DNA from: Allacma fusca
Taxonomy: Eukaryota; Arthropoda; Collembola; Symphypleona; Sminthuridae
Direction: 5' to 3'
DNA length: 64,000 bases
NCBI GenBank assembly: GCA_947179485.1
Contig: OX359246.1
Location: forward strand, 28,954,001 to 29,018,000
In this document: positions 10,954 through 23,049 of the stretch, piece after piece
Position numbering within the stretch: the stretch's first letter is position 1
How the letters are laid out: every line of letters begins with the position of its first letter
Translations under genes and position numbers: made by a program
Notes under the pieces: generated by a model
What the model saw: the letters and a program-made list of their open reading frames with translations, nothing else
Databases searched by the model: none
Told to the model about the DNA's origin: nothing

Positions 10954-11981
10954 TGGTCCCTTCCATCTATATTCACAACCCTGCTAAGATACAAATTTCA
11001 TCACTTTCCTGCTCCCTCAAAATCATCATACAAATACATAATCAAAATCATCCATGCCTTATTGACACCGGAGCTGCTGCTTCCTTAATCCATCCGACCT
11101 ATGTACCTCCTGGAACTCCCATTACGAAATCCAATATACAACTTATCGACGCATCTGGCAATTCCATGCCTAATCAAGGCCTTGCTCTAATTAAATTCAA
11201 AATTGGCAAGTGTACATTTTTACATCCCTTCATAGTCGCCCCGTCGAAAGCCCTTAAAATCATATGGGGTACGGACTTTCTATACTCAAAAGGAGGATTC
11301 CTCATCAACACACAGCAGAACACTTTATATAACAAGTTTACAGGCTCCTTGCCCCTCATCCATACTCAATTGCAACATACGGCTGCCATCACTGCACAAT
11401 GCAATGTGCCAGTTTCAAAACTTGAAAATTCAATTACGAAATTACAGACAGATTTCACAATCCCCTCCACAGTGTCTACCAGACATCCGGCTGATAGTCT
11501 CAAAAATCTGACCTCAACCACGCCCAAACTATGCTCCTCAGCTACACAAACCTACGACACCCCGCAGACTACGGGAACCCAAACAGACAATAACAAAACT
11601 ATAAATCATAGACGTAAAAACCCCAGCCAGCCTATGAGATTTGCAGACGACATTACGTCCCCCTTATCATCTGACAGTTCAGACTATGAATTCCGCTCTA
11701 CACATCCCCAACGACGTCGTATTTCTGTTCATCACAGACCTCGTCCTGCACCTTCACATCATCGCACCCTTAAAACCCGAACGTCAACATCTCTCCCACG
11801 CATTCCGCTTTCGGTCCTTTGTGTATCACATGAGGACTCTAATGGACTTCTTAGAGTCGCAGGCACCCATGACATCCCCCACGTTGTCATGTCACTATCC
11901 CCATCCATCATACGACATCAGGTTCAACTCCTCTCAATTTCGAACCCCACGTTTCCTTATATACGCAATTCCATTTATTAG
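10812..11981 (+). CDS. pro: Element 2 protease frame
   Basis: 389 codons in the -1 frame relative to gag, overlapping it by 142 nt and without an ATG at its head. The retropepsin active site LIDTGAAASLIH lies near residue 85, and the second conserved strand (IIWGTDFLYSKGG) near residue 150. The rest is a Ser/Thr/Pro and basic linker. Its last about 35 codons look like out-of-frame read-through, because from about 11873 a different frame carries the natural continuation into RT. The protease itself looks catalytically intact. Confidence 0.85.
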   Translation: MCSRTIPIPSTKFKLPRAAGTRNTPPTARNPFPRHLTVPGRNRYPGLMVPSIYIHNPAKIQISSLSCSLKIIIQIHNQNHPCLIDTGAAASLIHPTYVPPGTPITKSNIQLIDASGNSMPNQGLALIKFKIGKCTFLHPFIVAPSKALKIIWGTDFLYSKGGFLINTQQNTLYNKFTGSLPLIHTQLQHTAAITAQCNVPVSKLENSITKLQTDFTIPSTVSTRHPADSLKNLTSTTPKLCSSATQTYDTPQTTGTQTDNNKTINHRRKNPSQPMRFADDITSPLSSDSSDYEFRSTHPQRRRISVHHRPRPAPSHHRTLKTRTSTSLPRIPLSVLCVSHEDSNGLLRVAGTHDIPHVVMSLSPSIIRHQVQLLSISNPTFPYIRNSIY

Positions 11982-13456
11982 CCCCAAACGCCATTGTATC
12001 ACCCACCTCAAAATTCATGCTGCTGACGAACCCGACGTCAATGACTATAACCATACCTGACGGTTTAGGACTTGGAAAGACCACCCCATTCTTGGTTGAC
12101 GACATATCTCTGATGCCCGTCCCTGTGAATGCCATTGACATCAATGACTCCAATCTCCAACAAGAAATCAATTCCTTCAAGATTAATCCACACCTGGACC
12201 AGGCAGATCAACATAAATTCCGTAAACTCCTCACGGAATTCCGATCATCGTTCGCGTTTACTCCCCAAGAATTAGGGAAATGTTCTATTCTACCCTTCAA
12301 AATAGAATTGACTAGTGGAGAGATTGTTTCACACCGTGCCTACAAAACCTCAGCATACCAAGATGCTCTCATTGATGCTGAAGTAAAGAAACTCTTGGAC
12401 AACAATATAATTGAGCCATCCACCTCCCCCTACACAAGCCCCGTCATAGTCGTGTTAAAGAAACCTAACGACCAAGGTGTCAGGAAGCCCCGTATGGTTG
12501 TCGACCTCCGGTCCCTCAATGCCATTACCAAATCCATGCACTGGCCACTGCCCAGTGTAGACGAAATTCTACGCCGCCTACAAAACCACAAATACTTATC
12601 TACATTAGACCTCGCACAAGGGTTCCATCAAATTACTGTGGACGAAGCTTCACGAGAAAAACTCAGCTTTATCACAAAAAATGGACAATATCAATATGTG
12701 ATGATGCCATTCGGTGCGAAAAACTCCCCTTCCCATTTCTGCCGAGTAATTGATGTGATCCTAAGTGACCTCAAATACTCCACTGCTCTAGCCTATGTTG
12801 ACGACATTGTGGTCTGCTCCACCACCATCGACGAACATGTTATCAAGTTACGGAAAATTTTTCAACGGTTTGCGGACCATAATCTCAAATTCGAACCATC
12901 CAAATGTAGCTTTGCGTATACAGAAATTAGCCTCCTCGGATTTACAGTCAACAGTCATGGTCCCCAACCCCATGATAATCACCTACAGGCGCTACAACGC
13001 ATGACAACACCTAAAGATGTTACATCCGTTCAATCATTCCTTGGAATGGCAAATTTCTTCCGACGTTTCATTCCCCATTTTGCACAAATAGCTGCACCAC
13101 TTATAGAACTAACTAAGGCCAATGTCCCCTTCCAATGGTCACATGAATGCGAACAGGCCTTTGGAACACTCAAATCCATTTTAGTTTCCAAACCGGTCCT
13201 TGCTCACTACGATCCAGCCAAGCCCACCTTCCTTTATACAGATGCTTCCCTCCATGGCCTAGGAGCATATCTCACTCAGTTACAACCAGATGGTCGCGAA
13301 CATCCCATTTATTACCTGAGCAGAAAATTGAATAAATATGAAGCAAAGTATCACATACGCCTATTGGAACTCTTGGCAATTACATGGGCAACGAGCAAAC
13401 TCAAAGAATACCTTCTCGGCATACCTTTTACTGTCAAAACAGATCATCACAGCCTT
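11873..13456 (+). pseudogene. pol: Element 2 pol: RT and RNase H N-terminal part, cut by TGA
   Basis: This frame is open from 11873 (the first ATG at 12017 is internal) to a TGA at 13457-13459. The RT fingers (STSPYTSPVIVV, VVDLRSLN), the palm with catalytic YVDD near residue 258 counted from the 12017 ATG, and RNase H (YTDASLHGLGAYL, then RLLELLAITWA and TDHHSL) are all recognisable. The frame differs from that of the protease ORF, so a one-base change probably occurred around 11873-11940. The TGA falls inside RNase H and the frame continues immediately after it. Confidence 0.92.
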
Positions 13457-13459
13457 TGA

Positions 13460-15451
13460 TACATCTTGAAGAGCAAAGACGATTTAAATCCCAAACTGCA
13501 GCGTATGCAGATCATGCTCATGCCATATGACATTACAATACAGTATGTCCGTGGTGCTACACACCGTGTCGCAGATTGTCTCAGTAGGAACCCTTTAAAT
13601 GATCCAGAATTTTCCGCAACGGACGAAGATGCTTGTCTCCCCATCAATGCCATCAGTATTTCCACACTGAAAGATGAACAACTCAAGGATCCATCCATTG
13701 CACGAATTATACAACGACTACCTGCTAATTGGAGACTCAGACATAATTATTCCCTTCACGATGGTATACTATACAAATTTAACAATCGACCTGGAGAAGA
13801 ATCTCTACTAGTAATCCCTAACCAAATGGTCCCTGATGTCATCACCTCATATCATAATCAACATTGTCACATGGGTCATTATAAGACCCTGCAGAAATTA
13901 CAGGAATCCTTCCATTGGAGGACAATGTCCAGAGACGTTTACACATTCATCAAATCCTGTCCCATCTGCCAGGCACGCAAAACTCCTAGAGGACAGAAAC
14001 AAGCAGGTGAATTTCAATATATTCCAATCCCTTTAAAACCATTTGAGCGGATTCAAATTGACGTACAAGGTCCACTTACAAATCCCGAGGGTCGCCCCAG
14101 ATACATCATTACTGCTATTTGTTATCTCACCAAATTCTTGGTTACGGAAGTAGTTCCAACGGTTGATGCCAAAGCCATCGCCAATTTCATCCTGACTAAG
14201 ATAGCCTCTGTGTATTCCCTCCCTGAAGTAATTCAATCAGACCAAGGCACTGAATTTAATAATTCTGTCATAACAGAGCTCGCCAAAGTATTCCAATATA
14301 ACATCCAGGTTTCAACTTCATTCCATCCGCAAAGCCAAGGGTTAGTTGAGAGAACACATCAGACCTTGGGGGATTGTGTTGCCATGTACGTCGCAGACAC
14401 CAAGTCTGACTGGACACGGGCATTACCAGCGCTCACTTTTCAACTTAATAATATGCCTCATCAGTCTCATGGCTTTACACCGTTTTATCTCCTTCATGGG
14501 TTCCATGCCAGGACTCCGCTCAGAAATGCGTTCCCAACCTACACACCAGAGAATCATATTGTACATTCCATGGAGAAATTATGGAGCCTTACCCACAATA
14601 TTTTGGAACGCAATCGCATAAAATATGCGGAACGAGTAAATCGATCCCGCCGAGATGTGTCCTATGCCATAGGTGATAATGTTCTTCTTGAACATACTTC
14701 TATAATCCCTGGAACAAGTCGGAAGTTACTACCACGATGGAAAGGGCCTTTCAGTATCATCGCCATACCGACTCCCGTCAACTACACGATCCGAGGCTCT
14801 ATAGGTACATCCATGAAAACTTTAACAGTGCATGTTTCACGACTCAAGCAATACTTTGATAAACCCAATTGCTTCACCACTCAGTCCATATTAACATCTA
14901 CTCCAGCTATGCAAGTACCAGGTTCATCCACACATTTACAAGAAACACCTAAAGCCCTTACAATCAACCCTCCCCGCACGACCCCTCCCAACCCGGATAA
15001 TTTTTCAGAGTCTTTAACCCCGGAAAATTCGGGCATGACCCGTTTGCATCCACCTGATTTGGGGGCTCCACACCCCACCCCACCCCTTATGGGAGGTACC
15101 CCTCCCCCAAGAGGTACCCTCCCCCCATTGTCAGCGGACCCTTCTAATGCGGTACATACGAGCCCTACTCGACCTTCATACAGGTCAGCTCTACTATCCA
15201 CACCTGTGCCACCCACAACGGCTTTGCCTACCCTACCCGCTATTGATTTGTCACCTAAAAGACACCGTCGAACTCAACACCAATTACTCGAGGAAGATTC
15301 CCATAGGATTATTCCGACCACATTCCATACACGCGATGACACCGAATTCCGCCGTTCTACAAGACGTCACATACGCACCGTGGAAAATTTGTTCCATTGC
15401 ACACTCGTTAAGCCTAAGAAATTGGTGACTTTATTTCAAGCAACAATATAA
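13460..15451 (+). pseudogene. pol: Element 2 pol: RNase H end, integrase, Pro-rich tail
   Basis: Same frame as the preceding segment, resuming straight after the TGA. After the end of RNase H (VADCLSRNP) comes the HHCC zinc finger (HCHMGH, then CPICQ). The integrase core has its acidic triad visible (QIDVQGP, QSDQGTEF, LVERTHQ), and a GPF-type module (WKGPFSIIAIP) follows. About 190 residues of Pro/Thr/Ser-rich tail come next, ending in a basic RRSTRRHIR stretch, a usual Gypsy C-terminus. A single substitution separates this from an uninterrupted frame, consistent with the young LTRs. Confidence 0.9.
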
Positions 15452-16938
15452 TATTTACAGTCACCCATACAAACAAAAAGAAAATTGAAAAAACAATATT
15501 GAGCTCACTAGAGCCCAATCCTCGGAAAATTGGTTGGTCCTACCATGGACGGGTCAACCAAGTGATATACTTGGAAGTTCCACCATTACACCTGCTGGCC
15601 CATGCTCTGGCAGCGTCTCCCAAGGTTCCAGGTCGTTTCCTGGGCACTTGAGCCCATCAATACCATCAAGGCTGCAAGTGTAATGAATAAAACCTCCGAC
15701 CATAGCACCCTTCAAATTGCACCACTCGACCAACTTCCCTGAATCTACGAGGGTAAGGGTCAATTCCCCCGCAGACCCGTTTGCCCTGACCTAACGCCCT
15801 AACACTCAGATACTGATGACGGCCGGTCCTAAACGCTGATGATGGATTCATTTAAATTCTTGTCACCCTGTGGACCACAGAAAAGAACCACCATTATTGT
15901 CAATAACACTATTTGGTTGATGTAATTTGTATAACTAATACAAACAATTATTAAGTTTCAGATGACATTATCGTTCACTCACTGAGATATGCCTGTTGCA
16001 CGTTCCCGAGGAATACTCTTTGGCTGAACATTCCGGCCCTATCCGATAAACTCCCGGCAACATGCTCCAGTTACTGCTCCGTCAGTACGGATCTAGACAT
16101 CCACCACTGAAATTAATTTTAATTTAATTAGTAGTTAATGATTTAAGTATAATATACACTATTTGAATATTGTTTAGTTAATAATTAATTGTATACTACC
16201 ATATTGAGGATTCACTTTTACAGTTCTTACATATTTGCACATTTATTAATGTATGTCTTTAATTGCATCATTCACCACCTACCATACGCATATACATACA
16301 TACTTAAGTCCCTAATTATTTAATTATAAGTACACACACTTACGCGAGAAGCTTCTCACAATTTTTCATTTTTCACCGATCCTGGACCGATTTGATCACT
16401 CGGCCTTGGATCAATAATCCTCCCCATTCGAAACACTAGGGACAACATAAATTTTCTTTATCTCTTTTGATTCACTTAATAACACAATAGGTTACGTAGT
16501 ATTAATTTTACACAGTTAAGTTCAGCCCCCACAAACTATTAAAATCTTCAACTCACCCTGTACGTGTACATCCCGTATTCTTGTATGACCAACTTTAGCT
16601 GGATTGCACTTTAAAATTCTGAGACCGAATTTTTATCGACCCCGAGAAGTTTAGTAGATAATAGCTGTTACGTATATTATAATTTCACTCTAATATAATT
16701 CACTAATTATAAAATAGCCTGTATGTTTATATGTAAGAGAATAAAATTTACTTAAAAATGATTCACGCCTGCTGAAGATTCAACTACCAACAAGTCAACA
16801 CAAGAGAAGAAACTCCGCTATTCCAGAAGACAAGTTACTAATACAAGAAATATGAACACATGAAAATGAATATGAACACATATACTTTTAGATACTCATT
16901 TCCTAAACGATGAGACATCGTTTCAATTGCCCGTGGAA
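15452..16938 (+). other. Non-coding 3' region of element 2
   Basis: About 1.5 kb between the pol stop and the 3' LTR. I find no plausible gene here. Minus-strand ORFs at 15554-15763 and 15666-15851 are short and unlike any protein I know. I also see no clear polypurine tract immediately upstream of the LTR, where one is expected. Confidence 0.6.
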
Positions 16939-17279
16939 TGTTAAGTATAATATAATGATGAAATGATACATGCTTGATATACATATATACTGTGTACATA
17001 TATAGGGAGGCTGAAGTCATGAATTCAGACTCCCTATATAAACGTGTGTCACCATAAGAAATGTAACAAGTAGCTGGGAAAGAGAGAAGGAAGAAGGAGA
17101 TAAGGAGAGAGAATAAAACGAGACATAGAGAAGTACCCTTTATATACATACACACTTATTTGTATAGTCTACACAACAGTTACTCTCATACACACGCACA
17201 CAAGAGAATAAAATATTTTCCCCCTCTTCATATTCACGACTCTCCATTTAAATCTCCAATCCTCTATAAGTACTTAACA
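16939..17279 (+). repeat. 3' LTR of element 2
   Basis: 341 bp with the same ends as the 5' LTR, 3 differences in 341. It is followed by the target duplication GGAC at 17280-17283. Confidence 0.97.
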
Positions 17280-17523
17280 GGACATTAAACTCCAACGACT
17301 TACAAAAATCCTCTGTGGCTATAAAATACGAATCCTGGACATGTCTTTGAATTAAATAGCATTTAGCTTTGGGCGGACATTGGTCGTTAGAGTGCGCAAG
17401 TGCAGACACTTATAACCGTCAATAAAACAAGTCAATAAAACAAGTCAATAAATTATTATTAGAGAAATACAAATCCTGACAAAAAGAATTGTTACCCTTG
17501 ATTTCCAAAACAACCAAGTAAAT

Positions 17524-18631
17524 ATGACTGAAAAACAAATCTGTTGCTGTAAGTCCCAAGTTTGGACGAAAGTAATTGCATGGCTTCAAATGGGAAGTAC
17601 AATTTCGAATTTTTAACAAACGCGTTGGTAGTTATACCTTGGAAGTAATTATGCCGAGACATACCAAAGGAAGAAGGATAGAAATCCAAAGATTTTCAAC
17701 ATAATTCGAAGATGATAATATTTTACTTTAAAAACATGTTGTAGATAATTGCTCAATTGGGAAATATTAATGAGAAAAATTCTTGTAACTTATTTTAGAT
17801 TGCAGCTGTATTGTTAGCTTATATCAGTAGGTTGCAGGCATTAGCAGTACTTGATCAAATTGACAACGCGAACAATCCGTATGGCGTGAGGAACGTAAGC
17901 CAGAAGGAAATTGATGCATGGAAAACTGCATGTGAGTAAATATGATTTCTGTGAATGTTCAGGTATATAGCATTGCGTAAATTATATTTGATTTTTTATA
18001 TCTCATTGTCAGCCAAATTTTTGATAAGTGAAATTATGTAACAAAATTTACTTTATATTTTGTCAGCAATAATTTACAGTATCTGGAAAATCCCAGTATG
18101 TAAAATTTCTTGAAAAACAATTAGGTACCGGTAAAAATATTTGCCTCATTTCAGGGTTCTGTATCTAATTTCTCGTTTTGTTTTCGTATAACTATAGTAA
18201 CTGTTGTTCTTGTGATTACGGTCTTCAAGATCTGCCTTGCTGCTGTATCTTCCGTGATGGGAATGGTGCTGCTTCGCGGATCCCTTAAGGTAAGTTAAAT
18301 TATAGATTTGCTTGTTAACTCTACATTGAACGTGGCTTGTTTTACAGGCGTAGACTTTCGGGGCATTCTGAGAATGCCGTCAATAGAAAGGAATAATTAC
18401 ATATATGAAATTTTTCTTTCACAGAGAAATACTCGTTTCATTCGTGCCTGGATGGTTTACACCATTATTGCCACAATCCTTTCGACTATCATGATTATCA
18501 TTGAAATTTCTATAGGCGCAGGCGATAAGCTTGTAGTACTAATCATAGACATAGTACTTACAATAGCCATAAAAGGGGTTTGTGTGTGGGTTGTGGGAAT
18601 TCACAAGAATGAAATTGATGCGAAAGGATAA
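17524..18631 (+). pseudogene. Copy A of the four-pass membrane protein family, probably broken
   Basis: Exons by alignment with copies B-E: 17524-17592, 17799-17931/17935, 18155 or 18198-18289, 18425-18631. Exon 1 encodes the family start with the CCC motif (residues 7-9), but the donor that reads ATC|GTAAGT in the other copies is ATG|GGAAGT here, so the GT is lost. Exon 3, measured from the TTTCAG acceptor, is 135 nt instead of 127 because of an 8-nt insertion that also brings in a TAA; only the downstream acceptor at 18198 avoids it. Exons 2 and 4 are open. Element 2 also sits 244 bp upstream. A poly(A) signal is at 18852-18857. Most likely a pseudogene, unless a cryptic donor rescues it. 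Confidence 0.75.
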
Positions 18632-20218
18632 CCTTCGCAGTCGGTGAGGGTTCAAAATGCTGATCAAAAAGCTTCCATTTAATTTATAACTTTACTTGTG
18701 AAACCATGTATATCCTTGCATTCACATTTTTGAAGTTTCCTGAATTTACAATTTTAATCAGAGGTTTTAGAATGACCAGTCATGCATATTATTACAACTT
18801 ACGATGTAATCAGCGTTTTATTGCCTGTTCATATTTAATTCTTTGGGAATGAATAAAATGTCTTCAACCTCGAATAATTCAAAGAAGTCATCCGTATATG
18901 TAGAACTTCCTATAAGGAGTTGGTATGTCCTTTTGAGGAGGTCAAATATGGATTACTTCAAACGTATGTACATCAATTTTAAATGGATGTGTGTTGGGAA
19001 ACGTTAATGTTCTTAATGTCATAAATTCTTTATTCCGTTACATGCGAGGTGGAACGGTTTGCTGGAAATGACTTGCGCCTATATAATATGAATAAAAAAA
19101 ATTATATCTTGACATCAATTGTGAACAAAACGCATGGCTGTATTTATAATTCAAACTAAAAAGGCAAAATATTTTTTTTCTTGTAACACATAATCATTAA
19201 AAAGAATGTTCGCTTGCATTATAATTGTACATGCTTGTAAATATGTACCTTGAATTATAAGTGCATTTTGTATTTAGAGTTTTTAGAGGATGAGTGCAAA
19301 ATTATTCCAGGAAATTCATACAGCCCAGAGATATGTATGCACTCGCCAAATTGAGTGCATTTAATAGTGATGGAACACGTTAATTAAAGGTTTTTACAGT
19401 TTCCGGAAGACTAAATCTCACTTGAAGTTCCTAGATTAAATTCGGATTTATTGTGCACTTGAAGGCTGTCAGCAGCTCGAGGGTAACTACGCAGCCTACA
19501 ATTTAAAATTCCGTGTAATATGCATCATAAACAACCGCAAATTGTATTACCAATATCAAATGTGAAAATAATATAACGTCATTTGCAGTGTTTCTGAGTA
19601 ACTACTTCTCTTTCAAGTTTGTGGGACTTTTGGAAGAATGTGACAAAAAATTAGCCCAGTATATAGCCCGAGGTTATTTTTGACATTTGTCTTAAATGTA
19701 ACATAATGTAAATGCTATCGTCAATTGTAGGGAAAATTTAACTATGCCAATAGAAGGGAACACTGTCTAAGATGATACCACTATACAAAAATTCTCTGTA
19801 TCACAAAATCTTAGCCAAGATTTCAGTAGTCATTTATGCCGTGGGTAATTTGCCATTTCAGGGTGGGGGAACTATGGAGAAATTCCTCACTCCTAGTTTC
19901 CAAAGTTGTTGATGGAGCAAACTCCAGAAGATACGGTCACTAAGATGTCCTGAGTCTTCTGATATTTTAGTGTAGCTGCATAGCTGTGGGAAGGCACTGG
20001 GTGCAGCATTGATCAGCAAAGACACGATACCTCTGTAGCATTGCATATGCATGTGAGGTAACTTCACGAGATGATGAGCATTTTATGTTTACACTAGATG
20101 TTGCTACCATGTTACATTGTTACATGCAGGTATCATATGTTGATGCCTAAGTGCATCGAAACCACATCTGTACAGCAAAGCTATGAGCAGCCAATTGAAG
20201 GGAGTTCGATTTCTTTCC
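18632..20218 (+). repeat. Duplicated 3' flank of copy A
   Basis: Non-coding DNA with recognisable counterparts downstream of copies B, C and E. A degenerate end resembling the pogo-like TIR family (CACTATACAAAAATTCTCTGTA) lies at about 19780-19801. The part around 20070-20180 recurs at 33420-33520 and 54360-54440. No gene seen. Confidence 0.5.
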
Positions 20219-20444
20219 CTCCGTGTAACTCGAGGTTTCGAATTCGAGTCGAGTTCGAGTCTTTTTGTACCGTTTACTTTCGAGCCGGATTCGTGCATCA
20301 AGTTTTCGACCCGAAAAAATCGGGTCGAGTTTGAAGATGTACCGTCTGTACCAAAACTCGGATGTAAAAACTTATTTTGGAATTATTGATTTATGTTACC
20401 TGATCAATAAAAATCATCGCTACGCGATAATTTGAGGCTTCGTG

Positions 20445-20857
20445 TAGGGTGGCGTCAGTCACCGCCGTCAAAGTACAATGAATTTTGAACTTTTTTAAAA
20501 TTTCAGAATTTTTCCAAAAAAACTAAATACATATTTAATGATTTATACAGATTTAAACGACATAAGCAATGACCATTCCGATTTACATAAGCAATATTCA
20601 CAAAAACTTTCGTTGAAATCGATTCAGTAGTTTTAAAGGTAGCTGTCAAATGACTTGAAGTTCAAAATTTTAAGAATTTGTTTCGATAACACTGTAAGGC
20701 CGATTTCAACGAAATACGAGCTCAGCCTTACTTTTGACGCAAGTTATATCCATGCAACATTTCATTGAAATCAGACCAGTAGTTTTTGAGTAATCGTGCG
20801 GAAGGACACATGGTCGTACGGACAAGGCTATTTTACTAAGGGGCAGACGCCACCCTA
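20445..20857. mobile_element. Short inverted-repeat element, 413 bp, superfamily unassigned
   Basis: Ends are TAGGGTGGCGTC and GACGCCACCCTA, a 12-bp inverted repeat extending imperfectly by two more bases. No ORF. The flanks (GGCTTCGTG and AAAATTGA) give no target duplication, so the true ends may lie elsewhere or the duplication has decayed. Confidence 0.45.
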
Positions 20858-21393
20858 AAAATTGACCTTTTCATCCCGCCTATTTATTCCGATTTTATAA
20901 AAAACGAGTACTGCACAGCCAGCAATTTTTGCTGGTTCAGCGAGGCAAATGTAAACAGGGAAGCAGTACATAGCTGTATGTATGCATTAGCTAGCTGCAC
21001 AACCCTAGTAAATAAAAGTGTAGAATAACGTACCGTAAAATGATTTTTTAATTTAATTTTGCTTTAATAATTTTTTAATATAATTCTCGTCTAATTTGAA
21101 ACAGTGTGCCGTCTTGGTGGTAAACGGCAATGTCACCGCCCTTGCTACTGTATAATGCTTTAATATATTTTTAATTTTAAAAAAATTATTTTAATAATTC
21201 GTTTTCTGGCTCAGCCAATAAAAAAGCGGTCGTAAATTTGAATCTCAAACTCGTATTACAACAAGACGAAAACTAAGACGACCCACTCTTTCAAATTAGT
21301 AGAGAGGATGTGCAGTTTTTGTACAAAACATGAAAGAAAATAAAGGACAGTCTCCTAACGATGCAAGTACACCGCATAGCACTCCTCATACCT
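20858..21393. other. AT-rich DNA between elements, nothing recognised
   Basis: No ORF, repeat boundary or RNA gene is supported here. The preceding stretch 20219-20345 has CGAGTTCGAG-type short repeats like those inside the hAT-like elements, but without detectable ends. Confidence 0.4.
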
Positions 21394-22299
21394 TAAGGTT
21401 CTCAACGAGTCGGATAAATTGAGCATCCGATCCGAAACCGATCCGAACCGAAATTTTCGGATAAAGTATTATGCTTAGTCGATCCGATTCTTGTTACACG
21501 GATAAAACATTTTGCCAATTCGATCCGACCCGTCAGTAAACGGTTCGGATCGTCGAATAAACCGATCCAATCCGCGGATATCCGACATTAACATTAAGTA
21601 TTCATTATTGCTTTAAACGTAAGAAAACATTTTTTAAACTTTATTCGACTAAAATACCATACACCAAATATTTTGTTACTTCCGATTTAGTGCTGAGTTT
21701 TCGAGGATGTACGGAGAACGATTGTGGGCTTCGCAATCATTCTCAGTGGTAAAAGTTTTTGAAGATTTTTACAATCATCCCCTTTATTTTAGTAACGGAT
21801 ACCTTATCGTAACCGTGGTCTATAAAATACTGAATATCGTATTTTGGGTCAAGACCAGTTGCCAAAAACAGTAGTGGAGACGATTCAACCACAGGACTAT
21901 ATTTTTCAGTTTAAAGTCCTCTGTTGCTTCGTTTAAAATACTTCAACCTGTCAAGTAACGACAAATATAGTAATATATACATATCGCATTGTCACAGCTG
22001 CACCGGTGGGTAGCACTTAAAGTTCAATTCGATCGTTTGTTGCTGGCGGTACTCAAAGTGATTGAGAATTGTGCACCAAATTGAAATGTGGAAAACCGCG
22101 GATCATCCGACGAAATTAACCGATTCGTACGGTTAACGGTTAAAATTATCCGACTCGACTCGTTTTTTCTAACGGATGACTAATATTCGATCCGATCCGT
22201 TCGAGTAGGCATCGGATCGGATGAACCTTCCACCCAGTCCGTATTTTCGGATATCCGACTCGCGGATATCCGGTTTTATCCGATCCGTTGAGAACCTTA
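21394..22299. mobile_element. hAT-like non-autonomous element 1 (906 bp)
   Basis: The inverted ends TAAGGTTCTCAACG and CGTTGAGAACCTTA are a perfect 14 bp. They are flanked by an 8-bp direct duplication TCATACCT (21386-21393 and 22300-22307). The 8-bp duplication and the YARNG-type terminus are the known hAT signature. There is no transposase; the interior is dense in GGAT/ATCCG motifs near both ends. Confidence 0.88.
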
Positions 22300-22559
22300 T
22301 CATACCTGAATTGTGTTAGCACACGAGTCTAAGTACCCTAATGTGGCAAGGTTGACGCGTGGATTTTTGGGCATTCCTGGCAATGGGGTTCTTATCTATG
22401 CTGCGTTCTTTTTCGTTTGCCTATGAAATTTTAACACTGAAATATGTGCTCTCAAGAAGATACAATATGGACGTTACTGCTTTTAATATCGTAGTTAAAG
22501 TCGGCATCTAATAAGTTTATCGAAGAAAAAATGAAGAGAAGTTGACCGGTGGTACCTAA

Positions 22560-22760
22560 TTATAATGAAATTCAAAATCGGCCCAGGGATTATTTTACTT
22601 TCAAGAAAAAATTGCGTACATTTTGTGTCTGGTTAAATGTAAGAGAAGGCGATGCAGACCTAATTCTAGGCAAGGGTCAAGAGTCACAGCAAAAACCGTT
22701 TCATCAGCAAGTTTCCCGAACTGGATATACCAACATTCTCTGGAAATTTATTGGAATTAG
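22560..22760 (+). pseudogene. BEL/Pao gag fragment upstream of copy B
   Basis: It aligns with the better preserved relic at 47085-47215: the NVREGDAD segment, then a frameshifted stretch encoding the DUF1759-type FSGNLLEWP region. It is part of the duplicated upstream unit, which shows the BEL insertion is older than the duplication. After about 22760 it passes into a GGGAACGGG-rich stretch (to about 23000) of unknown origin. Confidence 0.55.
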
Positions 22761-23049
22761 AGCTACTTTGGGGATCGGGATACACCCGGAAATTGGGATC
22801 GGGAACGGGTTCAAGTTCGGGTGTGTAATAAATGTTACCAAATACTTTGGGACCAGGTTCAGGAGCATGCTCAGCAGACCCGGGATTTCGGGACCGGGTT
22901 TGGGAACGTGTTCAAGCTTGATGAAGGTATTTGTGTTCCCGTCGGGAACCGGGAACATCTTCGTTCCCACACCCGTTACACGCTTCACGTTCCCGGAAAC
23001 AACGCATCCATCTAGTGGAGAAAAAATACAAAGCATGCATGGCTTCCCT

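Larger units (their letters stand above)
7897..17279 (+). mobile_element. Complete Ty3/Gypsy LTR retrotransposon (element 2), 9.4 kb
   Basis: Two 341-bp direct LTRs bound it, with inverted termini TGTTAAGTA and TACTTAACA and a 4-bp target duplication GGAC (7893-7896 and 17280-17283). The uninterrupted target is preserved upstream of copy C at 41234-41262, where GGCACTATGGAC runs straight into ATTAAACTCC. The order gag, protease, RT, RNase H, integrase fits Ty3/Gypsy. The LTRs differ at only 3 positions, so the insertion is recent, yet pol already has one nonsense codon and one frame change. It sits 244 bp upstream of the copy A start codon. Confidence 0.97.

Noticed and set aside
15554..15851. 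Short minus-strand ORFs in the 3' region of element 2
   Set aside because: Under 70 codons, no motif, opposite strand to the element, no splice or start support.
20445..20857. Calling the TAGGGTGGCGTC element a hAT
   Set aside because: The terminal bases fit, but no 8-bp duplication is found, so I left it unassigned.
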